Below, in pieces: positions 1-7,366 of a stretch of 18,553 nt of DNA. Source of the stretch: Pseudomonadota bacterium (GTDB lineage: Bacteria > Pseudomonadota > Gammaproteobacteria > Burkholderiales > Burkholderiaceae_B); the NCBI GenBank assembly GCA_023427085.1, contig JAEZBO010000215.1:1-18553 (forward strand), read 5' to 3'. The notes under the pieces were generated by a model. That model did not search any database and had not been told where the DNA came from. It saw only the letters and a list, made by a program, of their open reading frames with translations. Numbering within the stretch: the stretch's first letter is position 1; the number at the start of each line of letters is the position of its first letter. The position numbers and the translations under genes are program-made.

Positions 1-190
1 GCGCGAGGTCGTAGCCGGCCGCCGCCGGCACGGCCGCATCGGCGGCTGGCGGCTGGCCCGGCTCGCAGTCGACCCGCGACAGGCCGCCGCGCAGCGCGGC
101 CGGCAAGGACTGCAGCACCGGCTGTGGCCGGTCGCTGACCACCAGCAGGGTCGAGGGATCGAACAGGGGTGCCAAGGCGTGGCGCAGCAT
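1..190 (-). CDS. N-terminal fragment of a CoA-binding-domain protein (Pat/acyl-CoA synthetase-like), partial
   Basis: An open frame reads leftward from an ATG at 190-188 to the window edge, giving 63 residues without a stop. The visible start has the pattern 'LAPLFDPSTLLVVSDRP', which resembles the opening beta-strand of the CoA-binding (Rossmann) domain of NDP-forming acyl-CoA synthetases and of Pat-type protein lysine acetyltransferases, usually 'L..LF.P.SVAVVGAS..P'. About 50 residues later comes 'AAGYDLA', where these families have a 'DLAvi' strand. The gene is divergent from gltX, with about 100 bp between the two starts. The upstream GAGACGACGCCG gives only a weak ribosome binding site. 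The family call rests on this short stretch and is an inference. The catalytic domains lie outside the window, so the enzyme type cannot be decided. Confidence 0.5.
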   Translation of the reverse strand, partial: MLRHALAPLFDPSTLLVVSDRPQPVLQSLPAALRGGLSRVDCEPGQPPAADAAVPAAAGYDLA

Positions 191-291
191 CGGCGTCGTC
201 TCAGTCCATTAAAATGCGCAATTCGCCACGATACCTCAGCCGCCCGCCGCCGCAAGCCGGCGCACGGCGACCACTCTCCACACCCGCGTCC

Positions 292-1698
292 ATGTCCCCT
301 GCCTCCGCCGTCCGTACCCGCTTCGCCCCTTCGCCCACCGGCTTCCTGCACCTGGGCGGCGCCCGCACCGCGCTGTTCGCGTGGGCGTTCGCGCGCCACC
401 ACCAGGGCACCTTCGTGCTGCGCATCGAAGACACCGACGTCGATCGCTCGACGCCCGAGGCGGTGCAGGCCATCCTGGACAGCATGGACTGGCTCGGCAT
501 GCAGCCCGACGAAGGTCCGTTCTATCAGATGCAGCGCATGGACCGCTATCGCGAGGTGGTCGCGCAGATGCTCGAGGCCGGTACCGCCTATCTCTGCTAC
601 AGCTCGCCCGACGAGGTCGAGGCGATGCGCGAGGCCGCCCGTGCGCAAGGCAAAAAACCGCGCTACGACGGCACCTGGCGCCCCGAGCCCGGCAAGACGC
701 TGCCGCCGGTGCCGGCCGAGCGCAAGCCGGTGGTGCGGTTCAAGAACCCGCAAGAAGGCGCGACCAGCTGGGACGACATGGTCAAGGGCCCGATCAGCTT
801 CGACAACGGCGAGCTCGACGACCTGATCATCGCGCGTCCCGACGGCACGCCGACCTACAACTTCTGCGTCGTCGTCGATGACTGGGACATGCGCATCACC
901 CACGTGCTGCGCGGCGACGACCACGTCAACAACACACCGCGCCAGATCAACATCCTGCGCGCGCTGGGCGGCGAACTGCCGCGCTACGGCCACGTGCCGA
1001 TGATCCTCGGCCCGGACGGCGAAAAACTGTCCAAGCGCCATGGCGCCGTCAACGTGATGGAGTACGACACGCAGGGCTACCTGCCCGAGGCGATGGTCAA
1101 CTACCTGGCGCGGCTGGGCTGGAGCCACGGCGACGACGAACTGTTCACGCGCGAGCAGCTGGTCGAGTGGTTCGACACACGCAGCCTGTCGAAATCGGCG
1201 TCGCAGTGGGATCCGAAAAAACTCAACTGGGTCAATGCGCACTACATCAAGCAGGCCGACGACGCCTGGCTGGCCGAGCGCGTCGCGCCGCGCGTCAGCC
1301 AGCGCGGCGGCGATCCGGCGGCGGCCGACCTGGCCGCGGTGATGGGCCTGTTCAAGGACCGCGCCGAGACGCTCGAGCAGCTGGCCGACAACGCGCTGCT
1401 GTTCTGCGGCCCGTATCAGGGCGCCAGCGCCGAGCTGGCCGCGCAACACCTGACCGACACCGCGCGCGCCGCGCTGGCCGACTTCGCCACGCGCGCCGCG
1501 CAAGGTGACTGGACCCGCGAGGCGCTGTCGGCCCACATCAAGGCGGTGCTGGCCGAGCGCGGCATGAAGATGCCGCAACTGGCGATCCCGCTGCGCGTGG
1601 CCGTCACCGGCCAGCCGCAGACGCCGGCGATCGATGCAGTGCTGGTGCTGCTGGGCCGCGAGACCGTGCTGGCGCGCCTGGGCGCGCTGGCCGCCTGA
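292..1698 (+). CDS. gltX: Glutamyl-tRNA synthetase
   Basis: This class I aminoacyl-tRNA synthetase charges tRNA-Glu with glutamate in the cytoplasm. From the ATG at 292 it has 468 residues, close to the 471 of E. coli GltX. The HIGH-type signature is seen as 'PSPTGFLHLGGART' (residues 13-26) and the KMSKS-type loop as 'EKLSKRHG' (244-251). The frame is open upstream to an ATG at 169, with another ATG at 214, but residues before 'VRTRFAPSPTG' would be an unmatched 41-residue extension rich in Arg and Pro, so 292 is preferred. No strong Shine-Dalgarno sequence is visible. A TAAAAT at 210-215 could be a -10 element, but no convincing -35 precedes it. Only one of the four Cys/His positions of the E. 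coli zinc site is kept. The gene ends 24 bp before the convergent lipoprotein gene. Confidence 0.96.
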   Translation: MSPASAVRTRFAPSPTGFLHLGGARTALFAWAFARHHQGTFVLRIEDTDVDRSTPEAVQAILDSMDWLGMQPDEGPFYQMQRMDRYREVVAQMLEAGTAYLCYSSPDEVEAMREAARAQGKKPRYDGTWRPEPGKTLPPVPAERKPVVRFKNPQEGATSWDDMVKGPISFDNGELDDLIIARPDGTPTYNFCVVVDDWDMRITHVLRGDDHVNNTPRQINILRALGGELPRYGHVPMILGPDGEKLSKRHGAVNVMEYDTQGYLPEAMVNYLARLGWSHGDDELFTREQLVEWFDTRSLSKSASQWDPKKLNWVNAHYIKQADDAWLAERVAPRVSQRGGDPAAADLAAVMGLFKDRAETLEQLADNALLFCGPYQGASAELAAQHLTDTARAALADFATRAAQGDWTREALSAHIKAVLAERGMKMPQLAIPLRVAVTGQPQTPAIDAVLVLLGRETVLARLGALAA

Positions 1699-1722
1699 GG
1701 TAAAAGGCCAGCGGCTTGCGGC

Positions 1723-2244
1723 TCAGGGCATGCGGTAGCCGGGCTGCATCTTGCGCGCGGTGACCGCGGGCGCGCCGCGGACATTTTCGCGGCTGACCAG
1801 CTGGCTGTCGCCGAGCCGCTCGATGCGGTAGGTGTTGCGGTAGATGTCGCCGCCGTCGACGGCCTCGCCGTTCGAATGCGTGACCCGTGTCGTATAGGTA
1901 TTGCCCGAGGTTTCCCAGCAGCCGTTCTCGCGCAGTTCGGCGCGGATGTTGCGAGCGTCCTGCTGGCGGCTTTCGCTGCGGTAGCTGCCGTCGGCCTGCA
2001 GGATCAGCAGGCGGCGCATCTCGCCCTTGATGCCGGGCTGCTTGCTGACCGAATACCAGGTGCCGACCAGTTGCGAGGCACCGACCGGCTTGCAGGCCAC
2101 GGCGGCAGTGGCGGCCGCGCCGGCGGCCGGGGTGGCGGACGTGCCGGCCTGGGCGGCCGGGGCCGGCTTGCGCGGCACGCTGCAACCGGCGACCAGCGCC
2201 ACGGCCAGGGCGGCCACGCCGGCGCGAATAACGATACGACTCAT
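1723..2244 (-). CDS. Hypothetical lipoprotein
   Basis: The product has 173 residues. It begins with a lipoprotein signal (MSRIVIR, a hydrophobic stretch, then lipobox 'VAGC' with Cys21), so it is expected to be lipidated and membrane anchored. The mature part starts with an Ala/Pro-rich linker (about 22-48). A compact region follows: 'LVGTWYSV', 'LLILQADGSYRSE', a Cys in 'NGCWETSGNTYT' and 'IYRNTYRIERLGDSQLV'. This alternating strand pattern with a GTWY start resembles lipocalin-like or META-like small beta-barrels, but I cannot assign a named family. The start at 2244 is chosen because GCAGGAAG lies a few bases upstream and the longer frame to 2295 lacks a signal sequence at its N-terminus. 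A candidate promoter lies at 2323-2351. The gene is convergent with gltX. Its function is unknown. Confidence 0.8.
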   Translation of the reverse strand: MSRIVIRAGVAALAVALVAGCSVPRKPAPAAQAGTSATPAAGAAATAAVACKPVGASQLVGTWYSVSKQPGIKGEMRRLLILQADGSYRSESRQQDARNIRAELRENGCWETSGNTYTTRVTHSNGEAVDGGDIYRNTYRIERLGDSQLVSRENVRGAPAVTARKMQPGYRMP

Positions 2245-2322
2245 GAAGCTTCCTGCGGATCTGCGGCCGGCGTCGCGCCAGCCCGGGTTTGGCATGCGAT
2301 ACGCCGCAAGCGGCGAGCCATC

Positions 2323-2351
2323 AATCTAAACCTGGCGCAGGCCCGCGGCAA
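2323..2351 (-). promoter_or_regulatory. Candidate sigma70 promoter for the 1723-2244 lipoprotein gene
   Basis: On the minus strand TTGCCG (2351-2346) and TAGATT (2328-2323) are separated by 17 bp. Each matches the -35 or -10 consensus at four of six positions. The site lies about 80 bp upstream of the lipoprotein start, in the 161-bp gap after the GNAT gene. The prediction is by eye. Confidence 0.35.
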
Positions 2352-2405
2352 TCTCAAAGCTGTGTATTTGTTTGCACGCCACGGTCGCGCGGCCCGCCGC
2401 CGGGT

Positions 2406-2990
2406 TCAGGTGGCCGGCGCCGGCGCGGCCGGCAGCCCGCGGCCCCGGTGTTCGCTGGCGAGCATGGCGTACACGTACTCGTCGCCCCAGCGGCCATCGA
2501 AGCAGTCGTTCTGGATGAAGTGCGCCTCGCGCCGCATGCCGAGCCGTTCGGCCAGCGCGACCGAACCGGCGTTCAGCGGATCGAGCCGGGCGAACACGCG
2601 GTGCCAGCCCAATTCATCGAAGGCCAGGCCCAGCGCCGCCGCGGCGGCCTCGCGGGCATACCCGCGGCCGCCATGGGCGGGATCGAAGATATAACCGAGC
2701 TCGCCCTGGCGCGCCGCCGCGCTGGCCTGCTTGAGCAGCACCTCGCCCACCAGCGCCCCGCCGTCGCGCAGCGCCACCGCCCAGTGCAGCGCATCGCCGT
2801 CCTGCTCGAGCCGATAGCGCCGGTGCGCATCGAGCTGCGCGCGCGCGGCCGCCGCATCGGGCGGGCGGCAATACAGATAGCGATAGACCTGCGGCAGGCG
2901 GTGATACGCGTAATAGGCCGGAAAGTCGTCGGCCTCGAACGCGCGGATCACCAGGCGCTCGGTCGACAGAGGCTGTTGGTGGGGCAGCAA
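2406..2990 (-). CDS. GNAT-family N-acetyltransferase (RimJ/RimL-like)
   Basis: The product has 194 residues of the GNAT fold, acetyl-CoA dependent, closest in pattern to the RimJ/RimL group that acetylates protein N-termini or small amines. Visible signs are the N-terminal 'LSTERLVIRAFEADDF', the acetyl-CoA pyrophosphate-binding segment 'HGGRGYAREAAAAAL', and the late 'NAGSVALAERLGMRREAHF' typical of this subgroup. The start is a TTG at 2990-2988. There is no ATG or GTG before the conserved 'TERLVIR', and a GAGGA element sits 7 bases upstream of the TTG. The gene begins 15 bp after the stop of the Lrp-type regulator, so the two are probably co-transcribed. The substrate cannot be inferred. 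The last 15 or so residues are Ala/Pro rich and probably disordered. Confidence 0.85.
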   Translation of the reverse strand: MLPHQQPLSTERLVIRAFEADDFPAYYAYHRLPQVYRYLYCRPPDAAAARAQLDAHRRYRLEQDGDALHWAVALRDGGALVGEVLLKQASAAARQGELGYIFDPAHGGRGYAREAAAAALGLAFDELGWHRVFARLDPLNAGSVALAERLGMRREAHFIQNDCFDGRWGDEYVYAMLASEHRGRGLPAAPAPAT

Positions 2991-3005
2991 GACGGTGTCC
3001 TCGGG

Positions 3006-3473
3006 CTAGCCGGCCACCTGCCGCAGCGGCAGCTTGCTGTCGTGCTTGATCTCGCGCAGCGCGACGATGGTGCGGGTCTGGCGGATGCCGGGCAGGTTGA
3101 ACAGGAAACGGTGCAGGAAGCGATCATACGATTGCGGGCTTTCGACCAGGATCTTGAGCAGGAAATCCGCGTCGCCGGTGACCGCATAGCATTCGAGGAT
3201 CTCGGGCGCGTCGCGCACCGAGCGCTCGAAATTCTCGACCACGTCGGCCGAGTGCCGCTCCAGGCCGATCTGCACGAACATGCAGCCCGACAGGCCGACC
3301 TTGTCGCGATCGAGCCGCGCGCCGTAGCCGGTGATGACGCCGGCCGCCTCGAGTGCCTTGACGCGCCGCCAGACCGGCGCGGCCGACAGCCCGACCTGCT
3401 CGGACAGCTGTTGCGCCGAGGCGCGGCCATCTTCCTGCAGGCACTGCAGGATTGATACATCGATCTTGTCCAT
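3006..3473 (-). CDS. Lrp/AsnC-family transcriptional regulator
   Basis: The product has 155 residues, the normal length for Lrp/AsnC proteins. An N-terminal winged helix-turn-helix (about 4-50: 'DVSILQCLQEDGRASAQQLSEQVGLS' region, then 'RRVKALEAAGVITGY') is followed by the RAM ligand-binding domain with 'VTGDADFLLKI' (98-108) and 'LPGIRQTRTIVALREIKH'. These proteins usually bind amino acids and form octameric discs that wrap DNA. The gene is divergent from the indolepyruvate oxidoreductase gene across a 130-bp gap containing an 18-bp perfect palindrome starting 10 bp upstream of its ATG. By analogy with other family members it probably autoregulates and controls the divergent gene, which would make an aromatic or branched amino acid a plausible effector. 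That is inference. No strong ribosome binding site is visible. Confidence 0.93.
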   Translation of the reverse strand: MDKIDVSILQCLQEDGRASAQQLSEQVGLSAAPVWRRVKALEAAGVITGYGARLDRDKVGLSGCMFVQIGLERHSADVVENFERSVRDAPEILECYAVTGDADFLLKILVESPQSYDRFLHRFLFNLPGIRQTRTIVALREIKHDSKLPLRQVAG

Positions 3474-3482
3474 AAGCCGATA

Positions 3483-3500
3483 TTGAAATGTTCATTTCAA
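3483..3500. promoter_or_regulatory. Perfect palindrome, likely operator of the Lrp-type regulator
   Basis: TTGAAATGTTCATTTCAA has perfect 8-bp arms around a TT centre. It lies in the 130-bp gap between the divergent regulator (ATG at 3473) and oxidoreductase (ATG at 3604). It is AT-rich in a very GC-rich background, as Lrp-family sites generally are. Its position suits autorepression of the regulator and control of the divergent gene. Confidence 0.6.
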
Positions 3501-3603
3501 GTCATAGGGATAACACGATAAGAATACGCAATAAACGTGCGGTCTGGCAGGCCTACCATGAGATCAAGGCGAATCTTGGCCTTTCCTTTCCAGGCAGACC
3601 CCC

Positions 3604-6600
3604 ATGGCAACCGACATCGTGCTGGACGACTACCAGCTGGCCGACAACCTGCAACGCACCGACGGCCGCGTCTTCCTGACCGGCACGCAGGCGCTGGTGC
3701 GCATGCTGCTGGCGCAGCGCCGGCTCGACGCGCAGCAGGGGCTCAAGACCGCAGGCTTCGTGTCCGGCTATCGCGGCTCGCCGCTGGGCGGGGTCGACAT
3801 GGCGATGTGGCGCGCGCGCGAGACGCTCGAGGCGCACGACATCCGCTTCACGCCCGCCATCAACGAGGACATGGCCGCGACCATGATGATGGGCACGCAG
3901 CAGGCCGGCATGCGCGAGGACCGCAAGGTCGATGGCGTGTTCGGCATGTGGTACGGCAAGGGCCCCGGGCTGGACCGCGCCGGCGATGCGCTGCACCACG
4001 GCCACGCGGCGGGCGCCTCGCCGCATGGCGGCGTGCTGGTGGTGGTCGGCGACGACCATACCGCGGTGTCCTCGTCGATCCCGCACGCCAGCGAACCCTC
4101 GCTGGTCGGCTGGCAGATGCCGATCGTGCATCCGGTCTCGGTCGAGGACTACGAAGCCTACGGGCTGTGGGGCTGGGCGCTGTCGCGCCACGCCGGCACC
4201 TGGGTGGCGTTCAAGGCGGTCTCCGAGACCGTCGAAAGCGGCCGCTCGGTGCCGGCCGCCGCGCCGCGGCTGCACAGCCTGCCCGGCGCCGGCGCGCTGC
4301 CGTACAGCACCCGGGAGTTCCTCGGCCCGACCATCGAGGACCGCATGGCACGCCGGCTGGCCGCGGTCGCCGAGTTCGCCGCCGCCCACAGCCTGGACCG
4401 CCTGATGTGGCCGGCCCCGCAGGCCAGCGTGGGCCTGATCGTGGTCGGCAAGGCGACGCTCGACACGCTCGAGGCGCTGCGCCGGCTGGGCGTGGACGAA
4501 CACGGCGAGACGCCGATCCGGCTCTACCAGCCCGGCCTGACCTGGCCGCTCGAATCGCAAGGCCTGCGCCGCTTCGCGCAGGGCCTGCGGCACATCCTGG
4601 TGATCGAGGAAAAAACCGGCGTGGTCGAGGCCCAGGTCAAGGACCTGCTGTTCAACGATCCGGCGCGGCCGTCGGTGGCCGGCAAGACCGGCCTGCACGG
4701 CGAGCCGCTGATCCCGGCGGCCGGGCAGTTGCGCCCGTCGCTGCTGGCCGAGCCGCTGGGATGCTGGCTGGACCAGACCGCCGGGCTGTCGACGCCGTGG
4801 CAGTCGCTGGCCCACGCGCGGCCGCAGGCGCTGGCCAACGAGGCCGACGGCATGAAGCGCACGCCCTACTTCTGTTCGGGCTGTCCGCACAGCACCTCGA
4901 CCAAGGTGCCCGAGGGCAGCCGCGCGCTGGGCGGCGTCGGCTGCCACTACATGGCGACCTGGATGGACCGCGACACCAGCGGCCTGACGCAGATGGGTGG
5001 CGAGGGCGCCGACTGGGTGGGCGCGGCGCCCTACGTCGAGATGCCGCACGTATTCCAGAACATGGGCGAAGGCACCTATTACCACTCGGGCTACCTGGCG
5101 ATCCGCCAGGCCATCGCCGCGCGCGCCAACATCACCTACAAGATCCTGTTCAACGACGCGGTGGCGATGACCGGCGGCCAGCCGGTCGACGGCCCGATCT
5201 CGGTGCCGCAGATCGTCGGCCAGCTGATCGGCGAAGGCGTGGCGCGGGTGGTCGTGACCACCGACGAGCCGGCCCGTTACGAGCAGATCGTGCTGCCACC
5301 CGGCGTGGCCGTCCACGAGCGGCACGCGCTCGATGCGGTCCAGCGCGAGCTGCGCGAGACGGCCGGCGTGACGGTGCTGATCCATGACCAGACCTGCGCC
5401 GCCGAAAAGCGCCGCCGGCGCAAGCACAAGACCTATCCCGACCCCGACCGGCGCCTGTTCATCAACACCGCGGTCTGCGAGGGCTGCGGCGATTGCGGGA
5501 CCCAATCGAACTGTCTGTCGGTGGTGCCGGTCGAGACGCCTTACGGCCGCAAGCGCGCGATCGACCAGTCCAGCTGCAACAAGGACTACAGCTGCGTCGA
5601 CGGCTTCTGCCCGAGCTTCGTGTCGGTGCTGGGCGGCAGCCTGCGCAAGCAGGCCGGCGCCGGCGACGACGCGATGCAGGCGCTGCAGCAACGCATCGCG
5701 CCGCTGCCGCTGCCGGCGCCCGCGCCGCTGCGTGCGCCGTTCAGCATGATGGTCGCCGGCGTCGGCGGCACCGGTGTCATCACGGTCGGGGCGCTGGTGT
5801 CGATGGCGGCGCATCTGGAGGGCCACGAGGTCTCGGTGCTCGACCTGACCGGCTTGGCGCAGAAAGGCGGCACCGTGCTCAGCCACTTGCGGCTGGCGCC
5901 GGCCGGCCAGGGCGCGGCGCCGGTGCGGCTGGACTGGCAGCAGGCCGACACCGCCATCCTGTGCGATCTGGTCGCCGGCGTGGCGCCGGATGCGCTGGGC
6001 GCGCTGCGCCCGCACGCCACCGAGGTGGTCGCCAATACCTATATCGCGCCGCTGTCCGATTTCACCCGCCAGCCCGACGCGGTATTCCGCCCCGAAGCGC
6101 TGCTGGACAAGGTGCGCCACGCGGTCGGCGACAAGCAGCCGGCCACGCTGGACGCCCATGCGCTGGCCGAGCGGCTGTTCGGCGACGCGATCCTGTCGAA
6201 CATCCTGATGCTGGGCTACGCGTGGCAGCGCGGTTGGGTGCCGCTGTCGTTGGCCGCGCTGATGCGCGCGATCAAGCTCAACGGCGTGGCGGTGGCGGCC
6301 AACCGCGCGGCCTTCGACGCCGGCCGGCTGGCCGCGCACGAGCCCGATACGCTGGCCGCGCTGCAACGCCCGCCGGCGCAGGTGGTCACGCTGCGCCGGC
6401 CGCAGACCCTCGAGGCGCTGGTCGAACAGCGCAGCCAGGACCTGGCCGCCTACCAGAACGAGGCCTACGCGCGGCGCTACCGCGAGCGGGTGCAGGCGGT
6501 GGCCGACGCCGAGCGCGCGCTGCGAACCCCTGGCCAGTCGCCGCGGCTGGCGCTGGCGGTGGCCCATCAACTGTATCGGTTGATGGCCTACAAGGACGAA

Positions 6601-7089
6601 TACGAAGTGGCGCGGCGCTATTCCGACGGCACCTTCGCGCAGGCGCTGCAGGAGCGCTTTACCGGCGACTACACGCTGAACTTCTACATGGCGCCGCCCC
6701 TGCTGGCGCGCAAGGATCCGCGCACCGGCGAGCCGCGCAAGATCACGCTCGGTCCGCGGCTGCTGGGCGGGCTCAAGCTGCTGGCGCGCCTGAAGGGGCT
6801 GCGCGGCACACCGCTCGACCCTTTCGGCTACAGCGCCGACCGCCGCGAGGAACGGGCGCTGATCGTCGACTACGAGGCCGTGCTCGAGCGTCTGCTGGCG
6901 TCGCTGCGGCCCGACACGCTGGCCGATGCCGAGCGGATCGCCGCGCTGCCCGAGCAGGTGCGCGGCTACGGCCACGTCAAGGCGCGCGGCGTGGCCGCCT
7001 ACCGCCAGGCGCTGGCCGAGGCACTGGCCCGCTACGACCCGCCGCACCCGCGGCCGGTGTTACAGCCGGACCTGCGACGCAGCGCGTGA
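3604..7089 (+). CDS. Indolepyruvate ferredoxin oxidoreductase family protein (fused large and small parts)
   Basis: This 1161-residue fused enzyme is predicted to decarboxylate indolepyruvate and other aryl-2-oxo acids to acyl-CoA using thiamine diphosphate and iron-sulfur clusters, in amino-acid degradation. Domains in order: a pyrimidine-binding thiamine domain ('VSGYRGSPLGG', 'INEDMAATMMMGTQQAG', about 45-110); a thiamine-diphosphate domain with 'YFCSGCPH' (422-429), 'GEGTYYHSG' (488-496) and Asn517 in 'FNDAVAMTGGQ'; an iron-sulfur segment with C625, C628, C631, C637 and then C658, C664, C669; and the gamma-type domain starting 'VAGVGGTGV' (717-725) with 'GLAQKGGTVLSHLR'. A roughly 200-residue C-terminal extension ends the protein, as in other fused proteobacterial members. 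The start at 3604 gives the expected N-terminus, with only a weak CAGGCAG upstream. It is divergent from the Lrp-type regulator, its probable controller. Confidence 0.92.
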   Translation: MATDIVLDDYQLADNLQRTDGRVFLTGTQALVRMLLAQRRLDAQQGLKTAGFVSGYRGSPLGGVDMAMWRARETLEAHDIRFTPAINEDMAATMMMGTQQAGMREDRKVDGVFGMWYGKGPGLDRAGDALHHGHAAGASPHGGVLVVVGDDHTAVSSSIPHASEPSLVGWQMPIVHPVSVEDYEAYGLWGWALSRHAGTWVAFKAVSETVESGRSVPAAAPRLHSLPGAGALPYSTREFLGPTIEDRMARRLAAVAEFAAAHSLDRLMWPAPQASVGLIVVGKATLDTLEALRRLGVDEHGETPIRLYQPGLTWPLESQGLRRFAQGLRHILVIEEKTGVVEAQVKDLLFNDPARPSVAGKTGLHGEPLIPAAGQLRPSLLAEPLGCWLDQTAGLSTPWQSLAHARPQALANEADGMKRTPYFCSGCPHSTSTKVPEGSRALGGVGCHYMATWMDRDTSGLTQMGGEGADWVGAAPYVEMPHVFQNMGEGTYYHSGYLAIRQAIAARANITYKILFNDAVAMTGGQPVDGPISVPQIVGQLIGEGVARVVVTTDEPARYEQIVLPPGVAVHERHALDAVQRELRETAGVTVLIHDQTCAAEKRRRRKHKTYPDPDRRLFINTAVCEGCGDCGTQSNCLSVVPVETPYGRKRAIDQSSCNKDYSCVDGFCPSFVSVLGGSLRKQAGAGDDAMQALQQRIAPLPLPAPAPLRAPFSMMVAGVGGTGVITVGALVSMAAHLEGHEVSVLDLTGLAQKGGTVLSHLRLAPAGQGAAPVRLDWQQADTAILCDLVAGVAPDALGALRPHATEVVANTYIAPLSDFTRQPDAVFRPEALLDKVRHAVGDKQPATLDAHALAERLFGDAILSNILMLGYAWQRGWVPLSLAALMRAIKLNGVAVAANRAAFDAGRLAAHEPDTLAALQRPPAQVVTLRRPQTLEALVEQRSQDLAAYQNEAYARRYRERVQAVADAERALRTPGQSPRLALAVAHQLYRLMAYKDEYEVARRYSDGTFAQALQERFTGDYTLNFYMAPPLLARKDPRTGEPRKITLGPRLLGGLKLLARLKGLRGTPLDPFGYSADRREERALIVDYEAVLERLLASLRPDTLADAERIAALPEQVRGYGHVKARGVAAYRQALAEALARYDPPHPRPVLQPDLRRSA

Positions 7090-7094
7090 TGCGC

Positions 7095-7209
7095 TATCAT
7101 GCGCGCCCCCTGCCAACACGCGGACCCGGTTCGCCGGCAGGGGCGCCGGCCGCGCCCAAGCGAAACGCATGCCGCGTTTGCGGGCGCGGGCGGCACGATA
7201 TGCCGTGCC
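7095..7209 (+). ncRNA. Candidate structured RNA or strongly folded intergenic region
   Basis: Just after the oxidoreductase stop lies a promoter-like pair, CTGCGA (7072-7077) and TATCAT (7095-7100), with 17 bp spacing. Two hairpins follow back to back. The first pairs CCCCTGCC (7107-7114) with GGCAGGGG (7136-7143). The second is long, with arms 7145-7168 and 7174-7194: about 20 pairs by hand, one mismatch and two small bulges. A third, smaller one (7192-7197 with 7204-7209) competes with its base. No run of T marks an end on either strand, and the family is not recognised. It could be a small RNA, the 3' end of the oxidoreductase mRNA, or part of a long nrdA leader. Confidence 0.3.
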
Positions 7210-7316
7210 AGGCCGCAAAAATCAATCGTTGATAGTACTCACTACGCCGATCGACAGCGACGCGCCACCGCCGAGCATTCAGTAACAAAGCCGTATCAAA
7301 GCGGTAGTGAAAAGAG

Positions 7317-7345
7317 TTGAAGAAGCGTGCCCCGATCACTAGAAT
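7317..7345 (+). promoter_or_regulatory. Promoter of nrdAB
   Basis: TTGAAG (7317-7322) and TAGAAT (7340-7345) are separated by exactly 17 bp, matching the sigma70 consensus at four and five of six positions. The first NrdR box overlaps the -10 element, as expected for a repressed promoter. Transcription would start near 7352 and give a leader of about 185 nt before the nrdA ATG. Confidence 0.65.
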
Positions 7346-7351
7346 TAGTAC
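7336..7351. promoter_or_regulatory. NrdR box 1 (upstream)
   Basis: TCACTAGAATTAGTAC is a weaker match (about 10 of 16) to the NrdR box pattern ACACTATATATAGTGT, keeping the CACTA and TAGT halves. It overlaps the -10 element and lies exactly 31 bp, three helical turns, from the stronger box. NrdR, a zinc and ATP-cone repressor of ribonucleotide reductase genes, typically binds such spaced pairs. The nrdR gene itself is not in the window. Confidence 0.7.
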
Positions 7352-7366
7352 CCAGCCAGGGGTGGT

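Noticed and set aside
169..291. N-terminal extension of GltX from ATG 169 or 214
   Set aside because: The extra residues are low-complexity Arg/Pro/Ser and absent from the family; the HIGH motif distance fits the start at 292.
1699..1722. Terminator between gltX and the convergent lipoprotein gene
   Set aside because: The 24-bp gap shows no stable stem and no T-run.
3553..7047. Very long open frame on the minus strand antisense to the oxidoreductase (about 1160 codons)
   Set aside because: It is a mirror of a high-GC gene with G/C in third positions, is rich in Arg/Gly/Ala/His/Gln with no recognisable domain, and has no ribosome binding site. The sense strand carries a complete known enzyme.
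7101..7145. tRNA-like or SRP RNA identity for the hairpin region (a GGTTCGC word occurs in it)
   Set aside because: There is no cloverleaf, no anticodon arm and no SRP GGAAGG-type apical loop, so no known RNA family is assigned.
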